Shown piece by piece: positions 1 through 10,143 of a DNA stretch of 39,664 nt. Under the pieces are notes generated by a model. The model did not search any database, was not told the origin of the DNA, and saw only the letters and a program-made list of their open reading frames with translations. The stretch lies in NCBI GenBank assembly GCA_014762635.1, contig JABURR010000040.1, forward strand, positions 1 through 39,664. Reading direction: 5' to 3'. Made by a program: the position numbers and the translations under genes. Position 1 is the stretch's first letter; each line of letters begins with the position of its first letter. Origin of the DNA: Paracoccaceae bacterium (GTDB lineage Bacteria; Pseudomonadota; Alphaproteobacteria; Rhodobacterales; Rhodobacteraceae).

Positions 1-463
1 CGTTGCCCCAGTAGATGTGGTTGTCGATCATCGCCGACAGCAGGTTGTGCGCCGAGGTGATGGCGTGGAAATCGCCGGTGAAGTGGAGGTTCATCTCCTC
101 CATCGGCACGACCTGGGCATAACCGCCGCCCGCAGCACCGCCCTTCATCCCGAAGTTCGGGCCCAGCGAAGCCTCGCGGATGCAGATCATCGCCTTCTTG
201 CCGATCCGGTTCAGACCGTCGCCCAGACCCACGGTGGTGGTGGTCTTGCCCTCGCCCGCAGGCGTGGGGTTGATCGCGGTCACAAGGATCAGCTTGCCGT
301 CCTTCTTACCGGCGAGCGAGTTGATGAAATCCTGTCCGACCTTGGCCTTGTCATGGCCATAGGGCAGCAGGTGCTCTGACGGGATGCCGAGTTTTTCGCC
401 GATCTCAAGGATTGGCTTCTTCGTGGCTTCGCGTGCGATCTGGATATCGGTCTTGTGACTCAT
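1..463 (-). CDS. fhs: Formate-tetrahydrofolate ligase, N-terminal part (cut by window edge)
   Basis: This cytoplasmic enzyme joins formate to tetrahydrofolate using ATP, giving 10-formyl-THF for one-carbon metabolism. The gene reads leftwards from an ATG at 461-463 and runs off the window, leaving 154 codons. A strong GAGGGAGAGAG ribosome site lies just upstream. The visible protein begins [13 protein letters not shown] and carries the family's P-loop TPAGEGKT at residues 67-74. It continues with conserved [10 protein letters not shown] and [12 protein letters not shown] segments and the HFTGDFHAI stretch, as expected for the first quarter of a roughly 560-residue ligase. Family and frame are secure; the missing C-terminal part cannot be judged. 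A formate dehydrogenase operon lies at the opposite end of the window, so both ends handle formate, although 36 kb of unrelated genes separate them. Confidence 0.96.
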   Translation of the reverse strand, partial: MSHKTDIQIAREATKKPILEIGEKLGIPSEHLLPYGHDKAKVGQDFINSLAGKKDGKLILVTAINPTPAGEGKTTTTVGLGDGLNRIGKKAMICIREASLGPNFGMKGGAAGGGYAQVVPMEEMNLHFTGDFHAITSAHNLLSAMIDNHIYWGN

Positions 464-713
464 CTCTCTCCCTCGTTCCGGCAAAAGGCCAGTGACTTGA
501 GAAGGTGATAATGCGCGGCGAAAGGGCGCACAGGGGCAATTCCGACATTTCCTCTGCCGGAATCGTCGGCGCGGGTTTCACATCGGAAATCTTTGGGTTT
601 TCCGGGGGCGCGATGACGTGATCGCGACCACAAAAGGAAACCCCGGGGACGGGCCTCTTTATCCCAAAGTCATGTTTCCGATCCATGAAGAAAAAAGTCA
701 CCGGTCGAGGCCA

Positions 714-1187
714 TTATTTTGAGACCGTCTCAATAAGCCCATTGACCGATTGGTAGGTCTCTTCGCGCAGCCGACCACGCATCTGGTTTTCGGCCCACCA
801 GGCCCGCCCACCCGGCGTGTCGAGCATTTCCCTCAGAGAGTTGGCAATGGCTTCATCTACGCCATCTATCTTGGTCGGAAGGGCTTCGTTGTGTTTGAAG
901 AAGTTCGTGTAGATATGGATGCCCTGCTCCATGTAGTGACCGAAGCTCATTTTTTCGGCCGGTGTCAGGGTCTCGTAATCCTCGTGCGCGCGCATCAGGA
1001 AGGCTGAGAACTTCAGGTCATTTGTAATGCCCTTGTAATTGCTCAGATCCTACAGGACCTCGCGCCAGTTGGTAAGTTCCGCCTGCCGTCGGTTGAGCCG
1101 GATCTCGTAGACGACGAACACAAGCGATATCACGATGGCCGCAGAACCAACGAGTTCTGCAAAGATTGAAATATCTTCCAATGTCAC
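714..1187 (-). pseudogene. Membrane-anchored hypothetical protein split by an in-frame amber codon
   Basis: One reading frame runs from a GTG at 1185-1187 to the stop at 714. It is interrupted only by a TAG at 1050-1052, codon 46, where the context (WREVL-stop-DLSNY) suggests an original CAG glutamine. Codons 1-45 encode one hydrophobic anchor, roughly ISIFAELVGSAAIVISLVFV, followed by a basic EIRLNRRQ turn. This N-terminus is common in small unclassified proteobacterial proteins with one membrane span and a helical cytoplasmic tail. After the stop, 111 more codons stay in frame, including GHYMEQGIHIYTNF and a WWAENQ motif. Intact, it would have 157 residues. The downstream piece alone (ATG at 993-995, 93 aa) lacks the anchor. 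An upstream in-frame stop limits the N-terminus. It may be a recent nonsense mutation, a sequencing error, or a suppressed codon. I recognise no function. Confidence 0.7.
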
Positions 1188-1284
1188 GGCTGCACCCCGC
1201 TTCTATTCCAAAGATTGGAACGAGTTGCCTGCCTTGGCAAGCCTGCCGTTCGAAATGCGCCCTGCTTAGAGGCGTTTTCGCACG

Positions 1285-1310
1285 GAAAAGGCCGCGCACT
1301 GGGCGCGGCC
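1285..1310 (-). terminator. Intrinsic terminator after ftsH
   Basis: An 8-bp GC-only stem pairs GGCCGCGC (1290-1297) with GCGCGGCC (1303-1310) around a 5-nt loop. On the minus strand it is followed by TTTT (1289-1286). It lies 40 nt beyond the ftsH stop and would close the long minus-strand gene run. A second weaker palindrome, GCCGCG/CGCGGC at 1318-1334, lies between it and ftsH. Confidence 0.75.
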
Positions 1311-1349
1311 TCTGATCGCCGCGGGGATCGCGGCAAATGCAGATTATCC

Positions 1350-3269
<1,920 letters not shown>

Positions 3270-3324
3270 GAGGAAACTCCCAATAAAATCTCTTTGGTCC
3301 CGCCTCTAGCAGAACCACTCGCCT

Positions 3325-3352
3325 AACATAAGGGATGAAGGGGCCAGTTCAA
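3325..3352 (-). promoter_or_regulatory. Candidate ftsH promoter, housekeeping or heat-shock type
   Basis: Reading leftwards, TTGAAC (3352-3347) and TATGTT (3330-3325) are separated by 16 nt, a fair sigma-70-type pair. The downstream half, CTTATGTTAG, also fits the RpoH-type -10 form CYTATNTNNG of alphaproteobacteria, with ATTGAA as an imperfect -35. ftsH is a classical RpoH target. The -35 overlaps the last codons of tilS, so ftsH could be made independently of the genes before it. No transcript start was measured. Confidence 0.4.
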
Positions 3353-4599
3353 TGCGATTGTAGAAAGGTCGTGAAATCGTCGCGACCTTCCGCCAAGCGG
3401 GCAGTCCAGGCCGAATCGGGGCGCGCAAGCGGGGCTGAAACCAGGGTTTCCCCGCGCCAAACGGCGGGTCCGGCGATGAGCGTGAGGCGCGGCAGGCCCG
3501 TTTCACGCCACTCCGGGCAGGCGGCAAGGCCCTGTTCTCCGGTCATCCGAATCTCGTCTTCGGGCTGGAACGGTCCGATGATCCGCCAGCGCCGGTCCCA
3601 CAGGGCGCCCGCGGGCGCGATTTCATCTGCAACGGCCGCCGGTTCGCGCGCGATGCGAATCGCCCGCGCGGTTCGGGTGACGAGGCAGCCGTGCAGCGTG
3701 GCCTGACCCGGCGCATCCGCTTCGACCTGGCGCAGCACCTTTGCCGCACGTGGCACGTAGTCCGAGGACGAGACCCAGCGCAGCCCCGCGTTCAACAGCC
3801 GACGTGCCAGATCCTCGGGGAGTTCGGCGAACGCCCGGGCGTCAAGGAGCAGGTCACCCGCCTCCTGCCGAACGTGGTGGCGGGCCCAATCGGCCAATAC
3901 CCTATCCAGCGCATCGCGCGCCGCGCGCAGATTCCCGGCAACCGCGTTCAGGTTTTCGGCCATGATTCCAGCGCGTTCGAGATGCGCAAGCGTCTCGCGC
4001 ATGCGCACCCTCTCATAGCGGGGGTCGACGTTCGAGGGGTCCTCGACCCACTCCTGCCCGCGCACATTCAAGTAGTCCCGCAACACAACGCGCCGCGCCG
4101 CAAGCAAGGGCCGCAGCCATGTCACACCGCTGTCGGTCCAGCGGGCCCGCATCCCCGACAGCCCATCGAGCCCCGCCTCGCGCCCCAGCCGCATCAGGAA
4201 GGTTTCGGCCTCGTCATCAGCAGTATGGGCCACAAGAACATGGGTGACGCCATTGCCCCGAGCCCAGTCGCCGATCAAGGCATAGCGGGCGCGGCGGGCC
4301 TGATCCTGCAGGTTGCCAGCCTCGTCCGGACACGCCCAATGCAAGGTCTCATGCGGTACGCCAAGCCCGGCGCAGGTCTCCGCGACGAAGGCGGCCTCGG
4401 CCCCGGACTCCGGCCGCAGCCCGTGATCGACCGTCACCGCGCAGATCGGCACACCGGCCCCGGCAGCCCAGTCCACGGCCAACCGCAGGCAGGCCATGGA
4501 ATCGCCCCCGCCCGATACCGCGACAACAAGCTTTCCGATGGTTTCGGACGCCAGCGCCGCTTCGAAATTTTTCAGGATATCCCCATCCGGGGCGCTCAC
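3349..4599 (-). CDS. tilS: tRNA(Ile)-lysidine synthetase TilS
   Basis: TilS converts C34 of the CAU-anticodon tRNA-Ile to lysidine using ATP and lysine, so that the tRNA reads AUA and is charged with isoleucine. The PP-loop motif SGGGDS is at residues 29-34, followed by the conserved VDHGLRPES and VAHTADDEAET segments and the RPLL region, with a C-terminal substrate-binding part. At 416 residues it is normal for the family. The start is GTG (4597-4599), overlapping the cpoB stop as GTGA, so the two are probably translationally coupled. Placement between cpoB and ftsH is consistent with one transcript continuing from the Tol-Pal genes. ileS, the enzyme that charges the modified tRNA, lies 22 kb away in the same window. 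Confidence 0.95.
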   Translation of the reverse strand: MSAPDGDILKNFEAALASETIGKLVVAVSGGGDSMACLRLAVDWAAGAGVPICAVTVDHGLRPESGAEAAFVAETCAGLGVPHETLHWACPDEAGNLQDQARRARYALIGDWARGNGVTHVLVAHTADDEAETFLMRLGREAGLDGLSGMRARWTDSGVTWLRPLLAARRVVLRDYLNVRGQEWVEDPSNVDPRYERVRMRETLAHLERAGIMAENLNAVAGNLRAARDALDRVLADWARHHVRQEAGDLLLDARAFAELPEDLARRLLNAGLRWVSSSDYVPRAAKVLRQVEADAPGQATLHGCLVTRTARAIRIAREPAAVADEIAPAGALWDRRWRIIGPFQPEDEIRMTGEQGLAACPEWRETGLPRLTLIAGPAVWRGETLVSAPLARPDSAWTARLAEGRDDFTTFLQSH

Positions 4600-5423
4600 T
4601 GGCAGCTCAGCGCCCGCATCTTGGCGCGGGCCTGGTCATTGATCGGCGAGGCCGGGAATCGCACGCCCACCTCACGCAGGGTCACGCAGGCCTCGCTTGT
4701 CTGGCCCAGGTCGGCCAACGAAACGCCCAGCTTGTAAAGCGCATCGGGCGCGCGCGCCCCCTGGGGCGAGCCCGAGAAACTGTCCAGATAGGCCCGGGCC
4801 GCGGCAGAGCGCTGGCCAAGCTGGTAGAGCGCCTCACCCCGGTAGAAATGCGCCTCACCGGTCAGCGGGCCGCCGGTATAGGTCTTCACGAAATCGGCGA
4901 AGCCTTCCTGCGCGGCAGAATAGTCCCCGTCCTTGTAGGCTGAGAGCGCCCGGTCGAAATCGGCCTGTTCGGCCACGGCCATTTGGGTGCCGCCTTCATA
5001 GCTGGGTTGCGACGGGGGCGTCGCCATGCCCGCCCCGCCAGCCTCGCCGCCAAGGCGCGGCGTGTCGCCAAGCGAAGCGATGTCGCATCCGGCCTCCAAC
5101 TCGCACAAACGGAATTCCAGGTCACCGATCCGGTTGGTGCCATCCGACACGACCCGGCCGATGCGGAACTCAAGCTCCTCGGTCTTGGCGGTGAGCCGCG
5201 ACAGTTCCGCCTCGATCAGGTCGACCCGCTCCAGAAGGCTGCCGGAAACGCGGGGCGCGTTGGCGCCCCCCGTGGTGGACAGTTCGCGGTTGAGACGCTG
5301 GACTTCGACATAGAGCACGGAAAGTTCCTGCCGGATATCGGCCAGGGTTTCCTCGCGCCCCTGCGACGCGGCCGGGGCTGCCAGAAGCAGCCCCAGTGCG
5401 AATGTTGCCAGAAGTCGTGTCAT
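4596..5423 (-). CDS. cpoB: Tol-Pal accessory periplasmic protein CpoB (YbgF)
   Basis: CpoB is a periplasmic partner of TolA that coordinates outer-membrane constriction with septal peptidoglycan synthesis. I chose the ATG at 5421-5423 over a GTG three codons upstream because it gives a clean signal peptide, MTRLLATFALGLLLAAPAAS, and better spacing from the GAAAGGGTGAGG ribosome site. The mature protein has a coiled-coil segment (about residues 30-90, heptad-like EVQRLNREL and LLERVDLIEAEL). A Gly/Pro-rich linker follows, then C-terminal tetratricopeptide repeats starting near FDRALSAYKDGDYSAA. This order, with position after pal, identifies it. Two cysteines (CELEAGC) in the middle could form a disulfide. 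It overlaps tilS by 4 bp. Confidence 0.93.
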   Translation of the reverse strand: MTRLLATFALGLLLAAPAASQGREETLADIRQELSVLYVEVQRLNRELSTTGGANAPRVSGSLLERVDLIEAELSRLTAKTEELEFRIGRVVSDGTNRIGDLEFRLCELEAGCDIASLGDTPRLGGEAGGAGMATPPSQPSYEGGTQMAVAEQADFDRALSAYKDGDYSAAQEGFADFVKTYTGGPLTGEAHFYRGEALYQLGQRSAAARAYLDSFSGSPQGARAPDALYKLGVSLADLGQTSEACVTLREVGVRFPASPINDQARAKMRALSCQ

Positions 5424-5446
5424 GCGCCTCACCCTTTCACGTCAGG

Positions 5447-5956
5447 TCAGCTGATACCGCCCGCGGTGATCACGGTCACGGCGCGGCGGTTCTTGGCATA
5501 GCAGGACTCGGCCGAGCACACCTCGAGCGGGCGCTCCTTGCCGTAGGTCACGGTCTGCAGACGATCCGGCGAAACGCCCTGGGCGATCAGGAACTGCTGC
5601 ACCGCGCTGGCCCGGCGTGCGCCAAGGGCGAGGTTGTATTCGCGGGTGCCCTGCTCGTCGGCATGGCCTTCGATCACGGCGTTGTAGTCGCGGTTGTCCA
5701 GAAGCCAGATCGCCTGTTCGGACAGGATCGAGCGCGCCTCGGGGCTGAGGGTGGATTCGTCCACCGCGAACAAAACCCGGTCCCCGATGGTTTGCTGGAA
5801 ATAGGCGGGCGAGGTCGGATCGCCCGGGCTGCCAAGCTCGGCGCTTTCGATACCGCCGGGGCCACCGCCGTCGCCATTGCCGAAGCGGTCGGGGTTGGTA
5901 CAGGCGCTCACGGCCAGAAGCGCAACGAGAAGGGCCGCCTTTTTCAGATGGGTCAT
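5447..5956 (-). CDS. pal: Peptidoglycan-associated lipoprotein Pal
   Basis: Pal is an outer-membrane lipoprotein that binds peptidoglycan and is moved by the Tol complex to constriction sites. The 169-residue precursor has a lipoprotein signal with lipobox LAVSAC and Cys19 as the lipidated residue. A Gly-rich linker follows, then an OmpA-like peptidoglycan-binding domain covering roughly residues 55-165, with LFAVDESTL, IEGHADEQGTREYN and LGARRA. The tail has two cysteines, CSAESC. It lies 69 nt after tolB and 23 nt before the cpoB ATG, the usual Tol-Pal order. The 69-nt gap has no convincing promoter that I can see. Confidence 0.97.
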   Translation of the reverse strand: MTHLKKAALLVALLAVSACTNPDRFGNGDGGGPGGIESAELGSPGDPTSPAYFQQTIGDRVLFAVDESTLSPEARSILSEQAIWLLDNRDYNAVIEGHADEQGTREYNLALGARRASAVQQFLIAQGVSPDRLQTVTYGKERPLEVCSAESCYAKNRRAVTVITAGGIS

Positions 5957-6025
5957 TGGAAGTTCCTGTGTTTTTATCTGCTCGTTTTGCCCGACCTTAT
6001 CATCTAGCGGGCCTCTTGTGAATCG

Positions 6026-7363
6026 TTACGGCAGCAACGGTGACCAGGACGGGTCAGATGCGGCCCCGTCGATGGGCACCCGGCGCAGGTTGCGCCCGCT
6101 GATGTCCACGGAATAAAGCGCCGGCGCACCATCGGCGCCCTGGCTTTCGCGGGTGAACATGATCACCCGGCCATTGGGCGACCAGGTCGGCCCCTCGTCC
6201 AGGAAAGAGGCGGTCAGCAACCGCTCACCCGAGCCATCGGTGCGCATCACGCCGATGTGAAACCGGCCGTTGTTCTGCTTGGTGAAGGCGATGAGGTCCC
6301 CGCGCGGCGACCAGACCGGAGTACCGTAACGGCCCTGGCCGAAGCTGATCCGCTTCGCCTCGCCGCCACCAACGGGCATGATGTAAAGCTGCTGGCTGCC
6401 GCTGCGGTCGCTTTCGAAGACGATCTGCCGACCATCGGGCGAGAAGCTGGGCGCGGTCTCGATCGCCGGGGTCGAGGTCAGGCGCGCCATGCTGCCGCCG
6501 TTCACGTCCATGCGGAAGATGTCGGTATTGCCGCCCTCGGTCAGCGAAAAGACGATGGTCCGGCCATCGGGCGAGAAGCGCGGCGCGAAGCTCATGGTCT
6601 TGGCGGGCATGTCCAGTTGCCGCCCCCGCGCGTTGCTCACGTCAAGGACCGTCACCTGCGGGAAGCCCGTGTCATAGCTGGTATAAAGGATCCGGTCGCC
6701 GTTGGGCGAGAAGCGGGGCGCGATCACGATCGAGCTCGCGTCGGTCAAATACTGCACGTTGGCGCCATCGTAATCCATGATCGCGATACGCTTGCGGCGG
6801 TTGTTCTTGGGGCCGCTTTCGGCGACGAAGACCACGCGGCTGTCGAAATAGCCGGTCTCGCCGGTGATCCGGGCATAGACCGCGTCGGCCACCTTGTGGG
6901 CCATGCGCCGCCAGCTGGTGGCGGGACCGCCGAACTGCAGGCCCTCGCCAAGCTGCTTTCCGGCAAAGACGTCGAACAGGCGGAACTTCAGCACCAGCCG
7001 CCCGCTGGAATCGAGGCTCACCGCACCGGTCAGCAGCGCCTGCGAGTTGATCGCGCGCCAGTCGGCATATTGCACGGGGCTGTCGAAACTGGTGACCTGC
7101 TGGATGAACGAGTTGCGCGGGATCTCACGGAAAAGGCCGGTTCCGATCAGGTCCGAGGCGATCACCCGGCTGATGCTTTCGGCATAGTCGCGCGCGTTCG
7201 GGGTTTCCGCGATGAACTGCGGCAGGGCCACGGGCATCGGCTCGATCGTGGGATTGTCGAGGATGATCCTCAGCGGGCCGCTGCGCTCCTGCGCCTGGGC
7301 GACGGGGGCCGCCAGCAGGGCCAGGCAGGTCAGGATCACGGAGAGGGCTGCAAGCTTCTTCAT
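6026..7363 (-). CDS. tolB: Tol-Pal system periplasmic propeller TolB
   Basis: TolB is the soluble periplasmic protein that binds Pal and, through its N-terminus, TolA. The 445-residue product starts with a Sec signal peptide (cleavage likely after VAQAQ, near residue 25). It has an N-terminal alpha/beta domain to about residue 165 and then a six-bladed propeller of PD40-type repeats. Repeated units of the form [29 protein letters not shown] and [15 protein letters not shown] are visible. It ends with DPSWSPLLP, a usual TolB terminus. Its ATG overlaps the tolA stop as ATGA, so translation is probably coupled to tolA. Confidence 0.97.
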   Translation of the reverse strand: MKKLAALSVILTCLALLAAPVAQAQERSGPLRIILDNPTIEPMPVALPQFIAETPNARDYAESISRVIASDLIGTGLFREIPRNSFIQQVTSFDSPVQYADWRAINSQALLTGAVSLDSSGRLVLKFRLFDVFAGKQLGEGLQFGGPATSWRRMAHKVADAVYARITGETGYFDSRVVFVAESGPKNNRRKRIAIMDYDGANVQYLTDASSIVIAPRFSPNGDRILYTSYDTGFPQVTVLDVSNARGRQLDMPAKTMSFAPRFSPDGRTIVFSLTEGGNTDIFRMDVNGGSMARLTSTPAIETAPSFSPDGRQIVFESDRSGSQQLYIMPVGGGEAKRISFGQGRYGTPVWSPRGDLIAFTKQNNGRFHIGVMRTDGSGERLLTASFLDEGPTWSPNGRVIMFTRESQGADGAPALYSVDISGRNLRRVPIDGAASDPSWSPLLP

Positions 7364-8460
7364 CTGGTCCTCATGTTCCTCGGATCGAAGGTCATTTCGA
7401 TATCACGCCAGTGGTCGTATTTTTCCGCCGGAAGGTCAAAGCCATTGGCGCCACAGCGCAGGATTGCGCGGCGCGCCGCCTCGAAGGCCTGCCGCGCGGC
7501 ATCGCTCGAGCCGCCCTCGGACGAGATCATCCGGATCGTGCCGCCCTTGGGTTTGCCGTTGCGTTCCATTTCCACGCCCACCACGACGACGGTGTTCACC
7601 GCCTCGGTCGACAATGCGCCGATGTTCCAGCAGCGTTCAACCGAAACCCTCAGGGCGTCCTTCTCGCCCATGGTCATCGGCGGACCCGTGGGCACCGGCG
7701 CCTCGGGGGCGGCCAGCGCCTGCTGAAGCGCGTCGTTGACACTGTCCTGCGGAACCCGGCGTTCCGGTTCGCGTTCGGGCTCAGGCTCGGCGCGGCGTTC
7801 GGGCTCGCGGCGCGGCTCTTCGCGCGGCACGGGCGGGCGCACGGGGCGCGAGCGCGGCCGGATCGAGGCCTGCGGCGCGGCCGACGCGGGTTCATCCGCC
7901 TCGGTCACGATTTCCGTCGTCGCCGCCTCGGGTGCGGTGGCGGGGCGTTCCTCCACCGGGGTCTCGGCGGCGGTGTCGGGTTCGGGCGCCACCTCAGGCG
8001 TCGGGGCGTCGGACACCTCGACCTCGGGCTCCGGTTCCGGGGTCGGCAACTGCGCGACCCGGTCCGCCTGTTCCGGCGTGGGCGTATCGCCCGGTGGCGC
8101 CGCCACGGGCGGCGCGGGCGGGGCCTCGGGTGGCACCGGCGCTTCGGGCGCCTCGGGTTCGGGCAGGGGTTCGGGTTCCGGCACAGGCTCGGGCTCGGGC
8201 GCGGGTTCCGGCTCCGGGCGCGGCTGCGGCGGCGGGGTTGTTTCGGGCGCGGTCTGCGGCTGGGGCTGCGGCGGTTCCTCGCTGGCGATCTCGGGCGGGG
8301 GCGCGGCGGTCAGCGCGGCGAATTCCTCGGGCGAGATCAGCGAGACCTCGGTCGTGGTCAGCGGACGTGCGTCATCGTCACGGAAAAACAATCCCCCGAA
8401 GAGGATCCAGAGGATCAGGCCGATATGGCCAAGTCCCGAGATATAGAATCCGGCTCGCAC
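7360..8460 (-). CDS. tolA: Tol system energy-transducing protein TolA
   Basis: TolA spans the periplasm and couples the TolQR proton-motive-force motor to TolB and Pal. The 366-residue product has a short N-terminal membrane anchor (about residues 7-26, [18 protein letters not shown]). A long Pro/Glu/Ala-rich extended region runs to about residue 235, with runs of PEPEP repeats and Arg/Glu blocks. A compact C-terminal domain begins near [11 protein letters not shown] and contains two cysteines (CWNIG and ILRCG) spaced as in TolA domain III. The start is GTG at 8458-8460, 11 nt after the tolR stop. The central region is Pro-rich rather than the Ala/Lys/Glu helix of E. coli TolA, as is usual in alphaproteobacteria. 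Confidence 0.93.
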   Translation of the reverse strand: MRAGFYISGLGHIGLILWILFGGLFFRDDDARPLTTTEVSLISPEEFAALTAAPPPEIASEEPPQPQPQTAPETTPPPQPRPEPEPAPEPEPVPEPEPLPEPEAPEAPVPPEAPPAPPVAAPPGDTPTPEQADRVAQLPTPEPEPEVEVSDAPTPEVAPEPDTAAETPVEERPATAPEAATTEIVTEADEPASAAPQASIRPRSRPVRPPVPREEPRREPERRAEPEPEREPERRVPQDSVNDALQQALAAPEAPVPTGPPMTMGEKDALRVSVERCWNIGALSTEAVNTVVVVGVEMERNGKPKGGTIRMISSEGGSSDAARQAFEAARRAILRCGANGFDLPAEKYDHWRDIEMTFDPRNMRTR

Positions 8461-8471
8461 GCCCGGCCCCG

Positions 8472-8942
8472 CTACTCGTCTCGTCCGTCCAGCGTCGGTC
8501 CGCCGGTATCGGTCACCAAACCGATATTGCGGAAGCCGCCGGCGTTGAGCGCGCCCATGACCTGCATCACGCGCTCATAGGGGATCGAGCCGTCCGCGCG
8601 CAGGAAGACCTTGTCCGAGGTCCGCTCGGCCGCGATGGCCCGCAGGCGCGGGATCAGCTCGCCGGGAGAAACCTCGGTGCTTTGCAGCACCAGCCGCCCA
8701 TCGGCGGCCAGCGTGATCGTCAGCGGCTCTTCCTGTTCGGACGGTAGGGCATTGGCCGCGGTCTTCGGCAGTTCCACCGGCACGCCCACGGTCAGAAGCG
8801 GCGCTGCCACCATGAAGATGATCAGCAGCACCAGCATCACGTCCACGAAGGGCGTGACGTTGATCTCGGCCATCGGACGCGACCGGCCGCGACGACGGCG
8901 GCGGCCGCCGCCACCCTCTTTCTGGATCACCCCCGCGCCCAT
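8472..8942 (-). CDS. tolR: Tol system motor subunit TolR (ExbD family)
   Basis: TolR forms the proton-driven inner-membrane motor with TolQ. The ATG at 8940-8942 gives 156 residues starting MGAGVIQKEGGG; the frame stays open far upstream, but only as antisense to tolQ coding. The cytoplasmic N-terminus has a striking arginine run (GGGGRRRRRGRSR) before the signature MAEINVTPFVDVMLVLLIIFM, which contains the essential membrane aspartate. The periplasmic domain includes the ELPKTAA segment and ends VTDTGGPTLDGRDE. One base separates it from the tolQ stop, indicating tight coupling. Confidence 0.95.
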   Translation of the reverse strand: MGAGVIQKEGGGGRRRRRGRSRPMAEINVTPFVDVMLVLLIIFMVAAPLLTVGVPVELPKTAANALPSEQEEPLTITLAADGRLVLQSTEVSPGELIPRLRAIAAERTSDKVFLRADGSIPYERVMQVMGALNAGGFRNIGLVTDTGGPTLDGRDE

Positions 8943-8943
8943 G

Positions 8944-9639
8944 TCAGCTGTCCAGCTGGCGCGAGAGGATGGTGGCGAACTCGTCGGCGAAGGCCTCGTA
9001 ATTGCCGACGATGCGGTCGCTGTCGGCGGATAGCTTGTTGTAGCCCACCACCGCAGGGATCGCCGCCAGAAGGCCAAGCCCCGTGGCCAGAAGCGCCTCG
9101 GCGATACCCGGCGCCACCACGGCGAGGTTGGTGTTCTGCTGTGCCGCGATCTCGATAAAGGCGTGCATGATGCCCCAGACCGTGCCGAACAGCCCAACGA
9201 AAGGCGCGGTGGAGCCGACCGTCGCCAGGAACGGCAGGCCCTTGGTCAGCGCCTCGGCCTCTTTCGCGATGGCCACGTCCATCGACCGGTCGATCCGCGA
9301 CTGGGCACCGGGGATCAGCTCGCCGTCCTGCCGGTGACTGCGGCGCCATTCCAGCATCCCGGCGGCAAAGACCCGTTCGGATGGCCCCTCGGGCGCGGCG
9401 CCAATCTTTTCAAACAGTTCGTCCAGCGGCTCGCCCGACCAGAAGGCGTGGTCGAAGATTTCACCTTCGGACCTGACCCGGCGAAAATAGCGGACCTTGT
9501 TGATGATGATCGCCCAGGACCAGAACGAGGCCACGATGAGCATCACCATCACGAGTTTCACGGTAAGGGTGGCGCGCGCAAACAGCGCCCACATGGAGAA
9601 ATCAATCTCCTGCGCCAGCGCAAGGGTTTCGGTTTCCAT
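8944..9639 (-). CDS. tolQ: Tol system motor subunit TolQ (MotA/TolQ/ExbB family)
   Basis: TolQ forms the multimeric inner-membrane proton channel around TolR. The 231-residue protein has a first span near residues 22-45 (TVKLVMVMLIVASFWSWAII) and a cytoplasmic region with the amphipathic segment RIDRSMDVAIAKEAEAL. Two further spans follow, with FLATVGSTAPFVGLFGTVWG and AEALLATGLGLLAAIPAVV, the family's most conserved part. ATG at 9637-9639 follows an AGAAGAGCAGG ribosome site. A 108-nt gap separates it from ybgC, the widest space in the ybgC-cpoB stretch. It contains a TAGAAT hexamer on the minus strand (9696-9691) that could be a -10 element, though I see no well-placed -35. Confidence 0.97.
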   Translation of the reverse strand: METETLALAQEIDFSMWALFARATLTVKLVMVMLIVASFWSWAIIINKVRYFRRVRSEGEIFDHAFWSGEPLDELFEKIGAAPEGPSERVFAAGMLEWRRSHRQDGELIPGAQSRIDRSMDVAIAKEAEALTKGLPFLATVGSTAPFVGLFGTVWGIMHAFIEIAAQQNTNLAVVAPGIAEALLATGLGLLAAIPAVVGYNKLSADSDRIVGNYEAFADEFATILSRQLDS

Positions 9640-9747
9640 ATGCCTGCTCTTCTCAATTCGGCCGCATCTACCGGCGGCTCATTAACGGTGATTCTAACCG
9701 ATTGTGAGCGACTTGGCCATGACAAGCGTATGAGCAGCAGAAATCCT

Positions 9748-10143
9748 CTACGCAGGCCCCATCAACTGGCGAATATTCGCCGGAAGACGCGCCGGTTGCC
9801 CTGCGTCGGTCAGCGCCACCAGCGTGACCGAGGCCGAAAACAGCAGATCCTCGCCCCGGCGCACCTCTTGCAGCAAGACGATCCGCGCGCCGGTCACCTT
9901 CTCCGGCCGGGTTTCCACCGAAAGCACGTCGTCGAACACGGCCGGAGAGATGTAGTCCGCCTCCACCCGGCGCACGGCGAAAACGATGCCGCTGTCGCGT
10001 TTCAGCACCCCCTGATCGACGCCCAGTTCGCGCACCCATTCGGTGCGGGCGCGTTCGATGAACTTCAGGTAATTGGCGTAATAGACGATCCCGGCCAGAT
10101 CGGTGTCTTCGTAATAGACGCGAACGGGGAAACGGTGGGTCAT
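9748..10143 (-). CDS. ybgC: Tol-Pal associated acyl-CoA thioesterase YbgC
   Basis: This is a hot-dog-fold thioesterase of the 4-hydroxybenzoyl-CoA family, usually found beside tolQ and thought to act on acyl-CoA or acyl-carrier-protein thioesters in envelope lipid metabolism. The 131-residue product has the family signature YYEDTDLAGIVYYANYLKF, with catalytic Asp15. The position after VY that is often His (VYHANY) is Tyr here. The ATG at 10141-10143 overlaps the preceding gene's stop as ATGA. Longer in-frame starts lie inside that gene and are rejected. The normal family length is 130-140 residues. Confidence 0.93.
   Translation of the reverse strand: MTHRFPVRVYYEDTDLAGIVYYANYLKFIERARTEWVRELGVDQGVLKRDSGIVFAVRRVEADYISPAVFDDVLSVETRPEKVTGARIVLLQEVRRGEDLLFSASVTLVALTDAGQPARLPANIRQLMGPA

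Noticed and set aside
405-701. 98-codon minus-strand frame starting upstream of fhs
   Set aside because: It overlaps the fhs start in a different frame and its product has no recognisable features. The 464-713 gap otherwise shows nothing.
1050-1052. TAG as a pyrrolysine codon
   Set aside because: Pyrrolysine is not known from Rhodobacterales and there is no methylamine methyltransferase context. A nonsense mutation is far simpler.
1018-1299. 93-codon minus-strand frame beside the amber-split gene
   Set aside because: It is in another frame, has no hydrophobic anchor or family likeness, and overlaps the ftsH terminator. The split frame 714-1187 explains this DNA better.
7600-8300. Pro/Glu repeats in tolA as a DNA repeat array or CRISPR
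   Set aside because: The repetition is at the amino-acid level (PEPEP) with irregular units and no spacers. It is the extended TolA linker.
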